Of a stretch of DNA of 64,000 nucleotides, positions 18,294 through 27,271 are shown piece by piece; position 1 is the stretch's first letter, and every line of letters starts with the position of its first letter. Both the position numbers and the translations under genes were made by a program. A model generated the notes under the pieces. It ran no database searches, was not told the origin of the DNA, and worked only from the letters and a program-made list of their open reading frames with translations. Source of the stretch: Lachnospiraceae bacterium (GTDB lineage Bacteria > Bacillota > Clostridia > Lachnospirales > Lachnospiraceae); assembly GCA_024690605.1 (NCBI GenBank), contig JAILOV010000006.1, positions 62,001 to 126,000 on the forward strand, read 5' to 3'.

Positions 18294-18701
18294 AAACGGT
18301 TTGAGATAAGCGAAGTGCCGTTTGATCTGGCTTTTGAAGGCAGGATCAACCTGAGTCATCAGAATATCATGCTGACGTTCTTTCTGGCAGTACTTGCATT
18401 GAAGGTCTTTGATCTGATCCGCGGGGAGATCAAAGCGGATTACACCGTCTTTGCCGTTATCGCGGTTTTCCTTTTCTACGTGTTCAAAGACAAAAGATCA
18501 TTTATCAGAACCGGTGCGGGCGTCGCATTCCTGGCGGTCACAAGGACGATGGGATACTATTGCACAACGGGCCTCAGCATGATACCGCTTCTTCTTTATA
18601 GCGGGAAACGGGGAAAAGGGCTGAAATGGCTCTTTTATGCATTTTATCCGGGGCATCTCCTCCTTCTTTACGGGATAAAACTCGCGCTGTCGGGGCAATG
18701 A
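18294..18701 (+). pseudogene. TraX-family membrane protein, N-terminally truncated remnant
   Basis: Only the C-terminal half of a TraX-like protein remains. TraX proteins are usually 220-260 aa; the first conserved block of the remaining part reads EISEVPFDLAFEG followed by SHQNIMLTFF, and it ends with the conserved YAFYPGHLLLLYGI. The frame runs upstream of the GTG at 18315 (KRFEISE) and hits a stop codon at 18291, and no matching N-terminal half is seen before it. TraX homologues in Firmicutes are acetyltransferase-like membrane proteins of unclear role. A short protein from GTG 18315 (128 aa) could still be made, but loss of half the family core suggests decay. Confidence 0.7.
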
Positions 18702-18862
18702 GGGACATTTTCTTTTGCGAGTGCCTTTTGATAGGAACGGATATCGGACAGAGTTGTCGATTTCCTGAGCGGCAGGGATTATCCGCATCACCGTCCGCAG
18801 GCCACAGCCCCCGGCATCGGGCGAGGCGGAAGATATCCGGGAAAAAAACACTTGTTTTTTTA

Positions 18863-18892
18863 TTGACAGTAGTGTATGCTGTTACTTGATAT
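18863..18892 (+). promoter_or_regulatory. Probable sigma-A promoter of yajC
   Basis: A consensus -35 TTGACA (18863-18868) is followed after 17-18 bp by TTGATA/TGATAT (18886-18892). It lies in an AT-rich patch about 30 bp before the yajC start. The 160 bp between the TraX remnant and this site show no gene. Confidence 0.55.
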
Positions 18893-18919
18893 GTCAAGCT
18901 TCAGCAAAGGAGAATAGCG

Positions 18920-19315
18920 ATGAACGCAATCATTTTGGAGGCCGGTGCAGCTGCCGGCGGCGGCACGACACTGATGATCATCTATCTGGTCGTCATCTTC
19001 GGATTCCTGTATCTCATCATGCTGCGTCCGCAGCAAAAGGAGCGGAAGCAGAAGGCGGCGCTGCTCTCGAGTCTGGCAGTCGGCGATTCCGTCCGCACAA
19101 CGGGCGGCTTCATCGGAACGATCATCGATGTGGCGGATGATATGGTGATCGTTGAGTTCGGCAACAACAAGAACTGTCGGATCCCGATGGTCAAGGAAGC
19201 AATCGTTGAGGTTGAGAAGCCGGAGAGTGCGGTGCAGCAGGCGGAGGCGGAAAAGGCAGCCGCGCAGGAACCGGAGAAGAAAAAGCTTTTCGGAGGCCTT
19301 GGCGGCAAGAAATGA
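18920..19315 (+). CDS. yajC: Preprotein translocase subunit YajC
   Basis: YajC is a small membrane protein accompanying SecDF and the Sec translocon. The 131-aa product has one membrane helix (TTLMIIYLVVIFGFLYLIM) followed by the family motif LRPQQKERKQ and LAVGDSVRTTGGFIGTI, then a charged Ala/Glu/Lys tail ending in GGLGGKK. A good ribosome binding site (AAAGGAG) precedes the ATG. secD and secF are not in the adjacent DNA; leuB follows after about 100 bp. Confidence 0.93.
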   Translation: MNAIILEAGAAAGGGTTLMIIYLVVIFGFLYLIMLRPQQKERKQKAALLSSLAVGDSVRTTGGFIGTIIDVADDMVIVEFGNNKNCRIPMVKEAIVEVEKPESAVQQAEAEKAAAQEPEKKKLFGGLGGKK

Positions 19316-19386
19316 GCACAACCGCATATGCAGTCTGACGCTGTCTCAACCTGCAAAGGGGGAGGCGGCGTTGTGCGTTTTTTGAG
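19316..19386 (+). terminator. Possible terminator between yajC and leuB
   Basis: GCACAAC (19316-19322) can pair with GTTGTGC (19370-19376), which is followed by a run of T residues (GTTTTTTG). The loop is long (47 nt), so termination strength is uncertain. Confidence 0.35.
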
Positions 19387-19416
19387 GCAGAAACCCACAG
19401 AATAAGGAGAACACCG

Positions 19417-20514
19417 ATGAAAATGAACATTGTCAGCATTCCGGGCGACGGCATCGGGCCGGAGATCGTTGCGGAAGCCAAAAAGGTTCTAAATGCCGTT
19501 GCCGCAAAATACGGACACGAGATCACCTTCAAGGATGTCCTGATGGGCGGCTGTTCCATCGACGCATACGGCGAACCGCTGACGCAGGAGACGATCGACG
19601 CCTGCAAAGCGGCCGACGCGGTCCTCATGGGATCGATCGGCGGTGACACGACGACAAGCCCCTGGTACAAACTGCCGCCGGAAAAGCGCCCGGAGGCGGG
19701 CCTGCTCGGCATCCGCAAGGCACTGGGACTTTTTGCCAACCTGCGGCCGGCCTATCTCTATCCGGAGCTTGCGGCAGCCTGCCCGCTGCGGTCCGATATC
19801 GTGGCGAACGGCTTTGACATGGTGATGATCAGGGAACTGACGGGCGGCCTGTATTTCGGTCCGCGAAGCACCGTTGAAAGGGACGGGCAGCAGGTTGCGA
19901 CGGACACGCTGGTCTACAGCGAGTCGGAGATAAGGCGGGTGGCGATCCGTGCCTTTGATATCGCAAGAAAGCGCAGAAAACTCGTTACGAGCGTGGACAA
20001 GGCCAATGTGCTGGATTCCTCCCGCCTGTGGCGCAGAGTGGTCGAAGAAGTCGCGGCCGGCTATCCCGACGTGACATTGAAGCATCAGCTCGTGGACAGC
20101 TGCGCGATGGAGCTTGTCAGGGATCCGGGCCAGTTTGACGTGGTCCTCACCGAGAACATGTTCGGTGACATCCTCTCGGATGAGGCAAGCATGATCGCCG
20201 GTTCTCTCGGGATGCTCTCCAGCGCGTCTCTGAACGAAACGAAATTCGGTCTCTATGAACCGAGCGGAGGCTCCGCGCCGGATATTGCCGGCAAGGGGAT
20301 CGCCAATCCGATCGCCACGATCCTGTCCGCCGGCATGATGCTGCGCTACACCTTTGACCTTGACAAAGAGGCGGATGCGGTTGATGCCGCGGTCAAGCAG
20401 GTGCTCGCAGACGGCATCCGTACCGGAGACATCATGCCAAAGGACGGAGACGGAGCAGATCTGCGCAGGGTCGGTACGGCCGAGATGGGCGACGAGATCG
20501 CTGCGAGGATCTGA
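19417..20514 (+). CDS. leuB: 3-isopropylmalate dehydrogenase
   Basis: LeuB oxidatively decarboxylates 3-isopropylmalate with NAD+ in leucine synthesis. The 365-aa protein has the N-terminal IPGDGIGPEI, the RELTGGLYFG substrate loop, the VDKANVLDSSRLWR segment and the C-terminal EPSGGSAPDIAGKGIANP with NAD-binding residues. Length is typical. The next two genes (ilvD, ilvB) belong to the same branched-chain pathway. leuA, leuC and leuD are not present in the window. Confidence 0.96.
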   Translation: MKMNIVSIPGDGIGPEIVAEAKKVLNAVAAKYGHEITFKDVLMGGCSIDAYGEPLTQETIDACKAADAVLMGSIGGDTTTSPWYKLPPEKRPEAGLLGIRKALGLFANLRPAYLYPELAAACPLRSDIVANGFDMVMIRELTGGLYFGPRSTVERDGQQVATDTLVYSESEIRRVAIRAFDIARKRRKLVTSVDKANVLDSSRLWRRVVEEVAAGYPDVTLKHQLVDSCAMELVRDPGQFDVVLTENMFGDILSDEASMIAGSLGMLSSASLNETKFGLYEPSGGSAPDIAGKGIANPIATILSAGMMLRYTFDLDKEADAVDAAVKQVLADGIRTGDIMPKDGDGADLRRVGTAEMGDEIAARI

Positions 20515-20589
20515 GCAGAATACAGTCGTTATACCGATAATATACATACGTAATAATGATTATACAAACAGCAGAAAAGGGGGAGAAAG

Positions 20590-22251
20590 ATGATCAGTGA
20601 CAACATGAAAGCCGGGATGCAGCAGGCGCCCGCAAGAAGTCTGCTGAACGCACTGGGATTCACGCCGGAAGAGATCAGAAAGCCGATGGTCGGCATTGTC
20701 AGTTCCTATAACGAGATCGTGCCGGGGCACATGAACATCGACAAGATCGTTGATGCCGTCAAGCTCGGTGTCGCGGAAGCCGGCGGCATGCCGGTGGTCT
20801 TCCCCGCGATCGCTGTCTGCGACGGCATCGCGATGGGACATGTCGGCATGAAATACAGCCTGGTCACCCGCGATCTGATCGCGGATTCGACGGAGTGCAT
20901 GGCCATCGCCCACCAGTTTGACGCGCTGGTCATGGTTCCCAACTGTGACAAGAATGTTCCGGGACTGCTGATGGCAGCTGCGCGTGTCAATGTGCCGACC
21001 GTTTTTGTCTCCGGCGGCCCGATGCTCGCGGGTCATGTGAAGGGACAGAAACGCAGCCTTTCCTCCATGTTCGAGGCGGTGGGCGCACACGCGGCCGGCA
21101 CGATGACCGAAGAGGACGTGACCGAATTCGAGAATAAGGTCTGTCCGACCTGCGGTTCCTGTTCCGGCATGTATACGGCCAATTCGATGAACTGCCTGAC
21201 CGAGGCACTCGGTATGGGACTGCGCGGCAACGGCACGATCCCGGCGGTCTATTCGGAGCGTCTGAAGCTGGCCAAGCATGCGGGCATGGCGGTCATGGAA
21301 CTGGTGAAGAAAAACATCCGTCCCCGCGACATCATGACGAAGGATGCGATCCTGAACGCACTGACCGTCGATATGGCATTGGGCTGCTCCACGAATTCCA
21401 TGCTGCATCTGCCGGCGATCGCGCATGAGATCGGTTTTGATTTTGACATCAGTTTTGCGAACCCGATCAGCGAGAAGACGCCGAACCTGTGTCACCTGGC
21501 ACCGGCAGGTCCCACCTACATGGAGGATCTGAACGAGGCGGGCGGTGTCTATGCCGTGATGAAGGAGCTCGCGGACGCGGGGCTTCTGCATCTTGACTGC
21601 ATGACCGTGACCGGGCAGACGATCGGCGAGAACATCAAAAACGCGGTGAACCGCAATCCCGAAGTGATCCGGCCGCTCGACAATCCCTATTCCGCGACCG
21701 GCGGTCTGGCGGTTTTAAAGGGCAATCTCGCACCGGACGGCAGCGTCGTCAAGCGCAGCGCCGTTGTGCCGGAGATGATGGTCCATGAGGGACCGGCGCG
21801 TGTCTTCGACTGCGAGGAGGACGCGATCGCCGCGATCAAGGGCGGAAAGATCGTTGCCGGCGATGTGGTCGTCATCCGCTACGAGGGACCCAAAGGAGGT
21901 CCGGGCATGCGCGAGATGCTCAATCCCACATCGGCGATCGCGGGCATGGGGTTGGGATCCACGGTGGCCCTCATCACGGACGGCAGATTTTCGGGTGCCA
22001 GCCGCGGTGCATCCATCGGTCATGTGTCACCGGAAGCGGCGGTCGGCGGACCGATCGCGCTGGTCGAAGAGGGGGATATCATCGCGATCGACATCCCGAA
22101 CATGAAACTGGAACTCAAGGTGAGCGATGAGGAGCTTGCCGCGAGAAAGGCAAAATGGCAGCCCAGAGAACCCAGAGTCACCACCGGGTATCTCGCCCGC
22201 TATGCGAGCATGGTCACCAGCGGGAACCGGGGCGCCATCCTGGAAATCTGA
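20590..22251 (+). CDS. ilvD: Dihydroxy-acid dehydratase
   Basis: IlvD dehydrates 2,3-dihydroxy-isovalerate and the methylvalerate analogue using an iron-sulfur cluster. The 553-aa product shows cluster cysteines in the segments PNCDKNVPG and [19 protein letters not shown], and the C-terminal [27 protein letters not shown] precedes the ATG. It follows leuB by 75 bp and precedes ilvB by about 40 bp. Confidence 0.97.
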   Translation: MISDNMKAGMQQAPARSLLNALGFTPEEIRKPMVGIVSSYNEIVPGHMNIDKIVDAVKLGVAEAGGMPVVFPAIAVCDGIAMGHVGMKYSLVTRDLIADSTECMAIAHQFDALVMVPNCDKNVPGLLMAAARVNVPTVFVSGGPMLAGHVKGQKRSLSSMFEAVGAHAAGTMTEEDVTEFENKVCPTCGSCSGMYTANSMNCLTEALGMGLRGNGTIPAVYSERLKLAKHAGMAVMELVKKNIRPRDIMTKDAILNALTVDMALGCSTNSMLHLPAIAHEIGFDFDISFANPISEKTPNLCHLAPAGPTYMEDLNEAGGVYAVMKELADAGLLHLDCMTVTGQTIGENIKNAVNRNPEVIRPLDNPYSATGGLAVLKGNLAPDGSVVKRSAVVPEMMVHEGPARVFDCEEDAIAAIKGGKIVAGDVVVIRYEGPKGGPGMREMLNPTSAIAGMGLGSTVALITDGRFSGASRGASIGHVSPEAAVGGPIALVEEGDIIAIDIPNMKLELKVSDEELAARKAKWQPREPRVTTGYLARYASMVTSGNRGAILEI

Positions 22252-22292
22252 GGGCGAAGAGACAGAGATTTTCTGCGGCAAGGGTGAAAACG

Positions 22293-23975
22293 ATGAAAAT
22301 GACAGGATCCCAGATCGTTCTGGCATGCTTGAAGGAGCAGGGTGTCGATACCATCTTCGGCTATCCCGGCGGGGCGATCCTCAATATCTACGATGAACTC
22401 TACAAACAGAGAGATCATTTCCGGCACATCCTGACCTCCCATGAGCAGGGTGCGGCCCATGCGGCGGACGGCTATGCACGTTCGACGGGCAGGGTCGGCG
22501 TCTGCTTCGCGACCAGCGGCCCCGGAGCGACCAATCTCGTGACGGGGATCGCAACGGCTTACATGGATTCCGTGCCGATCGTCGCGATCACCTGCAACGT
22601 GACACTACCGCTCCTGGGCAAGGACAGTTTCCAGGAGGCGGATATCGCGGGGATCACGATGCCGATCACGAAGCACGGCTATATCGTCAAGGATGTGACG
22701 AAGCTCGCGGAGACGATCCGAAAGGCTTTCCGGATCGCGGGCTCCGGGCGGCCGGGACCGGTGCTGGTTGATATTCCCAAGGATATCACGGCGGCAGTCT
22801 GCGACTATGAGCCGGCTGTGATCGACACGGTCGCACCGGAGAAGACCTGGAACGACGAGGAGATCGACCGCGCGCTGACGATGATCGCGAAGGCAAAGCG
22901 TCCCTATCTCTATGTCGGCGGCGGTGCCGTCATCAGCGGCGCGTCGGAGGAACTGCGTGCGTTTGCCGAGCGGATCGACGCGCCGGTCTGTGACTCTCTG
23001 ATGGGGAAGGGGGCTTTTCCGGGAACACATCCGCTCTACACCGGCATGATCGGCATGCACGGCACCAAGGCATCCAATTTCGGCGTGAGCGCCTGCGATC
23101 TGCTGATCGCACTGGGCGCGCGCTTTTCGGATCGCGTCATCGGAAATCCCAGAACCTTTGCGAAAAACGCGAAGATCCTGCAGATCGACGTCGATGCCGC
23201 GGAGATCAACAAGAACATCCGCACAAGCCACGCCATCGTCGGGGATCTGAAGGCGGTGCTGGCACAGCTGAACGCAAAGCTCGAAAAGCAGCAGCATGAG
23301 GCGTGGATCAGCGAAGTCCGGGAAAATGAACGGAAATTCCCGCTTTCCTATGCGGAGAAAGGACTCACCTGTCCGTATATCGTGGAGGAGCTGCAGAAGG
23401 CGGTGCCGGAGGACGCGATCATCACGACGGATGTCGGACAGCATCAGATGTGGGCGGCGCAGTATTACCGCTACACACATCCGCGCACCTTCCTGACTTC
23501 CGGTGGTCTGGGAACCATGGGCTATGGGTTGGGTGCCGCGATCGGCGCGCAGGTCGGCAATCCGGACCGGGTGGTCGTCAATATCGCCGGTGACGGGTGC
23601 TTCCGCATGAACATGAATGAACTGGCGACGGCCTCCCGCTATGATCTGCCGCTCATCGAGATCGTGATCAACAATCAGGTTCTCGGCATGGTCAGACAAT
23701 GGCAGGATCTGTTTTATGAGAAACACTTTTCCCAGACAGTTCTGGCTGATAAGGTGGACTACTGCAAGGTCGCGGAAGGCCTCGGCTGTCTGGCCATCCG
23801 TGTTACCCAAAGGGACGAGGTCGCGGGAGCGCTGAAAAAGGCGCTTGCCGCCAAAGGCCCGGTGCTGATCGACTGTGTCATCGACAAGGATGACATGGTG
23901 TTTCCGATGGTGCCGGCGGGTAAACCGATCAGCGAAGCATTTGACGCACAGGATCTGAAGAAAAAGAATGGCTGA
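22293..23975 (+). CDS. ilvB: Acetolactate synthase, large (catalytic) subunit
   Basis: The ThDP enzyme condenses two pyruvates, or pyruvate plus 2-oxobutyrate. From the ATG at 22293 it is 560 aa. N-terminal GYPGGAILNIYDEL contains the ThDP-activating glutamate zone (HEQGAAHAADGYAR), with ATSGPGATNLVTGIATAYMDS for FAD/substrate contact and the C-terminal GDGCFRMNMNELAT...NN ThDP/Mg motif. The longer frame opening at 22155 lies within ilvD and was rejected. No regulatory subunit gene (ilvN) is adjacent. The last 8 bp overlap the next gene. Confidence 0.95.
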   Translation: MKMTGSQIVLACLKEQGVDTIFGYPGGAILNIYDELYKQRDHFRHILTSHEQGAAHAADGYARSTGRVGVCFATSGPGATNLVTGIATAYMDSVPIVAITCNVTLPLLGKDSFQEADIAGITMPITKHGYIVKDVTKLAETIRKAFRIAGSGRPGPVLVDIPKDITAAVCDYEPAVIDTVAPEKTWNDEEIDRALTMIAKAKRPYLYVGGGAVISGASEELRAFAERIDAPVCDSLMGKGAFPGTHPLYTGMIGMHGTKASNFGVSACDLLIALGARFSDRVIGNPRTFAKNAKILQIDVDAAEINKNIRTSHAIVGDLKAVLAQLNAKLEKQQHEAWISEVRENERKFPLSYAEKGLTCPYIVEELQKAVPEDAIITTDVGQHQMWAAQYYRYTHPRTFLTSGGLGTMGYGLGAAIGAQVGNPDRVVVNIAGDGCFRMNMNELATASRYDLPLIEIVINNQVLGMVRQWQDLFYEKHFSQTVLADKVDYCKVAEGLGCLAIRVTQRDEVAGALKKALAAKGPVLIDCVIDKDDMVFPMVPAGKPISEAFDAQDLKKKNG

Positions 23976-25593
23976 CGGCGAGGAAAATCAAAAAACAACA
24001 GAGAACGTGGAAGGTTCCGCGCCGGAGATCACGACGGGCAGGCGTGTCCTGCGCGTGATCGCCGTTCTGTTCATGTGCTTTCTGATCTTCTGTGCCGGAA
24101 GCTATCTCTTCATGAACAGACTGTATGACGGGCGCTTCGGGTATGGAACCTGGGTCGGCGGGATCTACGCGACAGGGCTCAGACCGTCCGAAGTGACGGC
24201 GATCCTTGATGAGCAGATGAACGCAGGCGGGGGACTGCCGGCGGTCGTGATGCTGATCGGCAGGGATGATCACCGTCTCGCGATCCCGACGGAGGAGCTG
24301 CAGATCAGGACAAGCTATGCCGCGTCCGTCAAAAAAGTCTACGATGCCCAGAATCCGCTGACCTGGCTCAGGGGGATCCTGGGCGGTGTTCGCTACACGG
24401 TGACACCGAAGACCAGTTTTGATCTGGCTGCGCTGGAGAATGCGATCGATCAATGGGAGATCTTTGACGGTACGGAGGAAGAGGAGAAGGGTGTGAGCAT
24501 CGAGCGGACATCCGCAGGATACCGGCTGGTGATGCAGGCGGCGGTCGTGCCTCTCAAGGAGGAGATGATCCGGGCCGCTTCGGAAAAGATCAGCGGCGGC
24601 GAGTATTTTGTTTCTCTTGACATGGACGGGAGCTGCTATGATGAGCGGCCTGTGACGGATGCCGACCGGTCGGTGCTCGCCACCTGGGCGGCCATTGAGG
24701 AGACGAGGCTTCCCTCGCTCAGCTATCTGATCGGCGGGGAACAGATCCCGCTGGATGCCTCGGTGACGGATGGGTGGCTCCTGACGGGACAGGAACTGCA
24801 CGCGCTGACCAATGGCGCCGGCAATCCGGCCGCGGCCGGTACGGGCGCGGAAGATAAAGACACCGAAGAACCGGATGTGTCCGGCCGCTTTCTGGTCGGC
24901 GGCGAGAGCGTGCCGCTGCCGGAGGATGCACGGGATGTCAACGGCTTTGCGCAATGCGCGGACGGAAAACTGATCTTCAAGGAAGAGGAGATCACCGCAT
25001 TTGTGGATTCCCTCTGTGACCGCTATGACACCCTGGATAAGGAGAGGGATTTCGTGACCGCGGACGGACGGACGGTACGTGTCCCGGCGGGCACCTATGG
25101 CAACAGGATCGACAGGGATGCGGAGGTCAGATGGCTGACCGAGGCGGTGAAGACGCGGGCGAGCGAGGAGCACACGCCGACGATGCTCCATGAGGCCAGA
25201 CAGCTCGGCAATGACGATATCGGAGGGACCTATATCGAAGTCGATATCGGAAAGCAGATGCTCTATTATTTTGTTAACGGCAGGATCGATACGCAGATCC
25301 CGGTCGTTACCGGCAACCATTCCCGCCGCTGTGACACACCGCCGGGAGTTTATGATATCTATTTCATGCAGCGAAACAGGACGCTGCGCGGAGAGGGTTA
25401 TGTCTCTTTTGTTCACTACTGGATGGCCTTTTATGAGCATTACGGTATTCACGACGCCACCTGGCGCGGTGATTTCGGTGACGAGATCTACCTGACATCG
25501 GGTTCTCACGGCTGCGTCAACATCCCTCTTTCGGAAGCCGGTCCGCTCTATCAGAAACTGTCGGTCGGCGTGCCGGTGATCGTGCATGAATAA
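23968..25593 (+). CDS. L,D-transpeptidase with N-terminal membrane anchor (YkuD family)
   Basis: The 541-aa protein crosslinks peptidoglycan 3-3 or attaches substrates outside the membrane. A basic cytoplasmic N terminus is followed by a helix at about 28-50 (VLRVIAVLFMCFLIFCAG). Residues about 75-390 resemble tandem PG-binding (type 4) domains. The YkuD catalytic domain (about 415-541) begins with TYIEVDIGKQMLYYF and holds HYGIHDATW and SGSHGCVNIPL with Cys516 as nucleophile. Its start overlaps the end of ilvB by 8 bp, an unusual neighbour, and a GtrA gene overlaps its end. Confidence 0.92.
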   Translation: MADGEENQKTTENVEGSAPEITTGRRVLRVIAVLFMCFLIFCAGSYLFMNRLYDGRFGYGTWVGGIYATGLRPSEVTAILDEQMNAGGGLPAVVMLIGRDDHRLAIPTEELQIRTSYAASVKKVYDAQNPLTWLRGILGGVRYTVTPKTSFDLAALENAIDQWEIFDGTEEEEKGVSIERTSAGYRLVMQAAVVPLKEEMIRAASEKISGGEYFVSLDMDGSCYDERPVTDADRSVLATWAAIEETRLPSLSYLIGGEQIPLDASVTDGWLLTGQELHALTNGAGNPAAAGTGAEDKDTEEPDVSGRFLVGGESVPLPEDARDVNGFAQCADGKLIFKEEEITAFVDSLCDRYDTLDKERDFVTADGRTVRVPAGTYGNRIDRDAEVRWLTEAVKTRASEEHTPTMLHEARQLGNDDIGGTYIEVDIGKQMLYYFVNGRIDTQIPVVTGNHSRRCDTPPGVYDIYFMQRNRTLRGEGYVSFVHYWMAFYEHYGIHDATWRGDFGDEIYLTSGSHGCVNIPLSEAGPLYQKLSVGVPVIVHE

Positions 25594-25993
25594 CAGGCCG
25601 CTCCCGCCTTTCCTCAAATTCGTCATCAGTTCCCTGACCTCAAGCCTGATCGATCTCGGTCTGTTTCATCTGTTGTGTGTGTTTCTTGCGGATATCCGTG
25701 TCCTGTCCGAAACGGGAATCTATCTCTCGATCGCAACTTATGCTGCTCGTCTGGTCTCCGCAACATACAATTATCTCGTGAATTATTACATCGTTTTCGG
25801 GTCACAATCCTCCCGGATCCGGTCTCTTTCGAAGTATATCCTGCTGGCTCTGGCACAGGTGAGCGTGAGCGCTGTCCTGGTGACGGTCCTGTACGGATTC
25901 ATCGGCGGAAGAGAGGTGTTTGTCAAGATCCCCGTGGATCTCTGCCTGTTCGTTATCAGCTACTTCGTTCAGAAAAAGTTCGTCTATAAATAA
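25586..25993 (+). CDS. GtrA family membrane protein
   Basis: The 135-aa protein has four predicted membrane helices and the GtrA pattern: LKFVISSLTSSLIDLGLF at the N terminus, ARLVSATYNYLVNYYIVF in the middle and a C-terminal FVISYFVQKKFVYK. GtrA proteins assist transfer of polyprenyl-linked sugars used to decorate cell-surface polymers. It overlaps the L,D-transpeptidase gene by 8 bp, which suggests a shared cell-envelope role. Confidence 0.9.
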   Translation: MNNRPLPPFLKFVISSLTSSLIDLGLFHLLCVFLADIRVLSETGIYLSIATYAARLVSATYNYLVNYYIVFGSQSSRIRSLSKYILLALAQVSVSAVLVTVLYGFIGGREVFVKIPVDLCLFVISYFVQKKFVYK

Positions 25994-26047
25994 CTCCTGT
26001 TACGAAATAAAAAAATATAAAATAACATTTGTTACAGTATCGCGTTA

Positions 26048-26075
26048 TTGACAAAAATAAAAATGCGATTATACT
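26048..26075 (+). promoter_or_regulatory. Strong sigma-A promoter of serC-serA
   Basis: TTGACA (26048-26053) and TATACT (26070-26075) are separated by 16 bp in an AT-rich 159-bp gap. The leader to serC is about 70 nt. A TGTTAC direct repeat occurs upstream at about 25998 and 26030; its meaning is unknown. Confidence 0.7.
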
Positions 26076-26152
26076 GAAATCAATTTCTGATTCTCGTATT
26101 CAGAAAGTGGTCATATTGTCTTGTTTTACACCGCGCAGAGAGGAGACGGGAG

Positions 26153-27235
26153 ATGGGCAGAGTTTACAACTTTTCGGCCGGGCCGGCGGTATTGCCGGAG
26201 GAGGTTCTGAAAAAGGCACAGGAGGAGATGTTCGACTATCACGGATGCGGCATGTCCGTGATGGAGATGAGCCACCGGACAAAGATCTTTGATGAACTGA
26301 TCGGCAAGGCCGAACAGGATATCCGTGATCTGATGCAGATCCCGGCCAACTACAAGGTGCTCTTCCTGCAGGGCGGAGCGAGCCAGCAGTTTGCGGCGGT
26401 TCCGATGAATCTCAAAAAGAACGGCAAAGCCGCCTATATCGTGACGGGACAGTGGGCAAAGAAGGCTTATCAGGAAGCGGGGAAATATCTTGACGCCGTC
26501 AAGGTCGCATCGAGTGAGGACAAGACCTTTTCCTATATTCCCGACTGCTCGGATCTGGACATCCCTGCGGACGCCGACTATGTCTATATCTGCGAGAACA
26601 ACACGATCTACGGCACCAAATTCAAGACACTGCCGAACACGAAGGGGCACGTGCTGGTCAGCGATGTTTCCTCCTGCTTCCTTTCCGAGCCCGTCGATGT
26701 TTCCGCCTATGGTGTGATCTACGGCGGCGTGCAGAAAAACGTCGGGCCTGCGGGTCTTGTGATCTCGATCATCCGTGAGGATCTGATCCGGGACGATCTG
26801 GATCCCTTTGTGCCGACCATGCTGAAATGGAAGACACAGGCAGATAACGGTTCCCTCTACAACACCCCCAACTGCTGGGCGATCTACATCTGCGGACTGG
26901 TCTTTGAATGGCTGAAGGCTCAGGGCGGCCTGCAGGAGATGAAGAAGCGTAACGAGGCAAAGGCGGCGATCCTCTATGATTTCCTTGATCAGAGCAAACT
27001 CTTTAAGGGAACGGTCCGCAAAGAGGACCGCTCGCTGATGAATGTCCCGTTTGTCACGGACAGTGAGGAACTCAACGCCGCGTTCATCAAAGAGGCGACG
27101 GAGCAGGGCTTTGTGAGCCTCAAGGGACACCGGTCCGTCGGCGGCATGCGCGCTTCCATCTACAATGCGATGCCGGCGGAAGGTGTGAAGAAACTGGTTG
27201 ATTTCATGGATCAGTTCGAGAAGGCGCATCAGTAA
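26153..27235 (+). CDS. serC: Phosphoserine aminotransferase
   Basis: SerC transfers an amino group from glutamate to 3-phosphohydroxypyruvate with PLP. The 360-aa protein begins with the family N terminus VYNFSAGPAVLPEEVL, has the EMSHR motif, and carries the PLP-lysine segment YGGVQKNVGPAG around residue 195. The C-terminal GHRSVGGMRASIYNAMP binds phosphate. A strong ribosome binding site (GAGGAGA) and promoter lie upstream; serA follows after 36 bp. Confidence 0.97.
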   Translation: MGRVYNFSAGPAVLPEEVLKKAQEEMFDYHGCGMSVMEMSHRTKIFDELIGKAEQDIRDLMQIPANYKVLFLQGGASQQFAAVPMNLKKNGKAAYIVTGQWAKKAYQEAGKYLDAVKVASSEDKTFSYIPDCSDLDIPADADYVYICENNTIYGTKFKTLPNTKGHVLVSDVSSCFLSEPVDVSAYGVIYGGVQKNVGPAGLVISIIREDLIRDDLDPFVPTMLKWKTQADNGSLYNTPNCWAIYICGLVFEWLKAQGGLQEMKKRNEAKAAILYDFLDQSKLFKGTVRKEDRSLMNVPFVTDSEELNAAFIKEATEQGFVSLKGHRSVGGMRASIYNAMPAEGVKKLVDFMDQFEKAHQ

Positions 27236-27271
27236 TAAACGATATTTCGATAAGAAAGAGAGGATAAAACG

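Noticed and set aside
18626-18889. Small ORFs between the TraX remnant and yajC
   Set aside because: They lack ribosome binding sites, overlap the remnant or the yajC promoter, and show no motif.
19316-19416. T-box or leucine attenuator upstream of leuB
   Set aside because: No T-box AGGGTGGNACCGCG-type sequence and no leucine-rich leader peptide were seen; only a terminator-like stem is visible.
22155-22292. Upstream extension of ilvB inside the end of ilvD
   Set aside because: The extension overlaps ilvD by nearly 100 bp and adds residues not found in acetolactate synthases; the ATG at 22293 gives the family N terminus.
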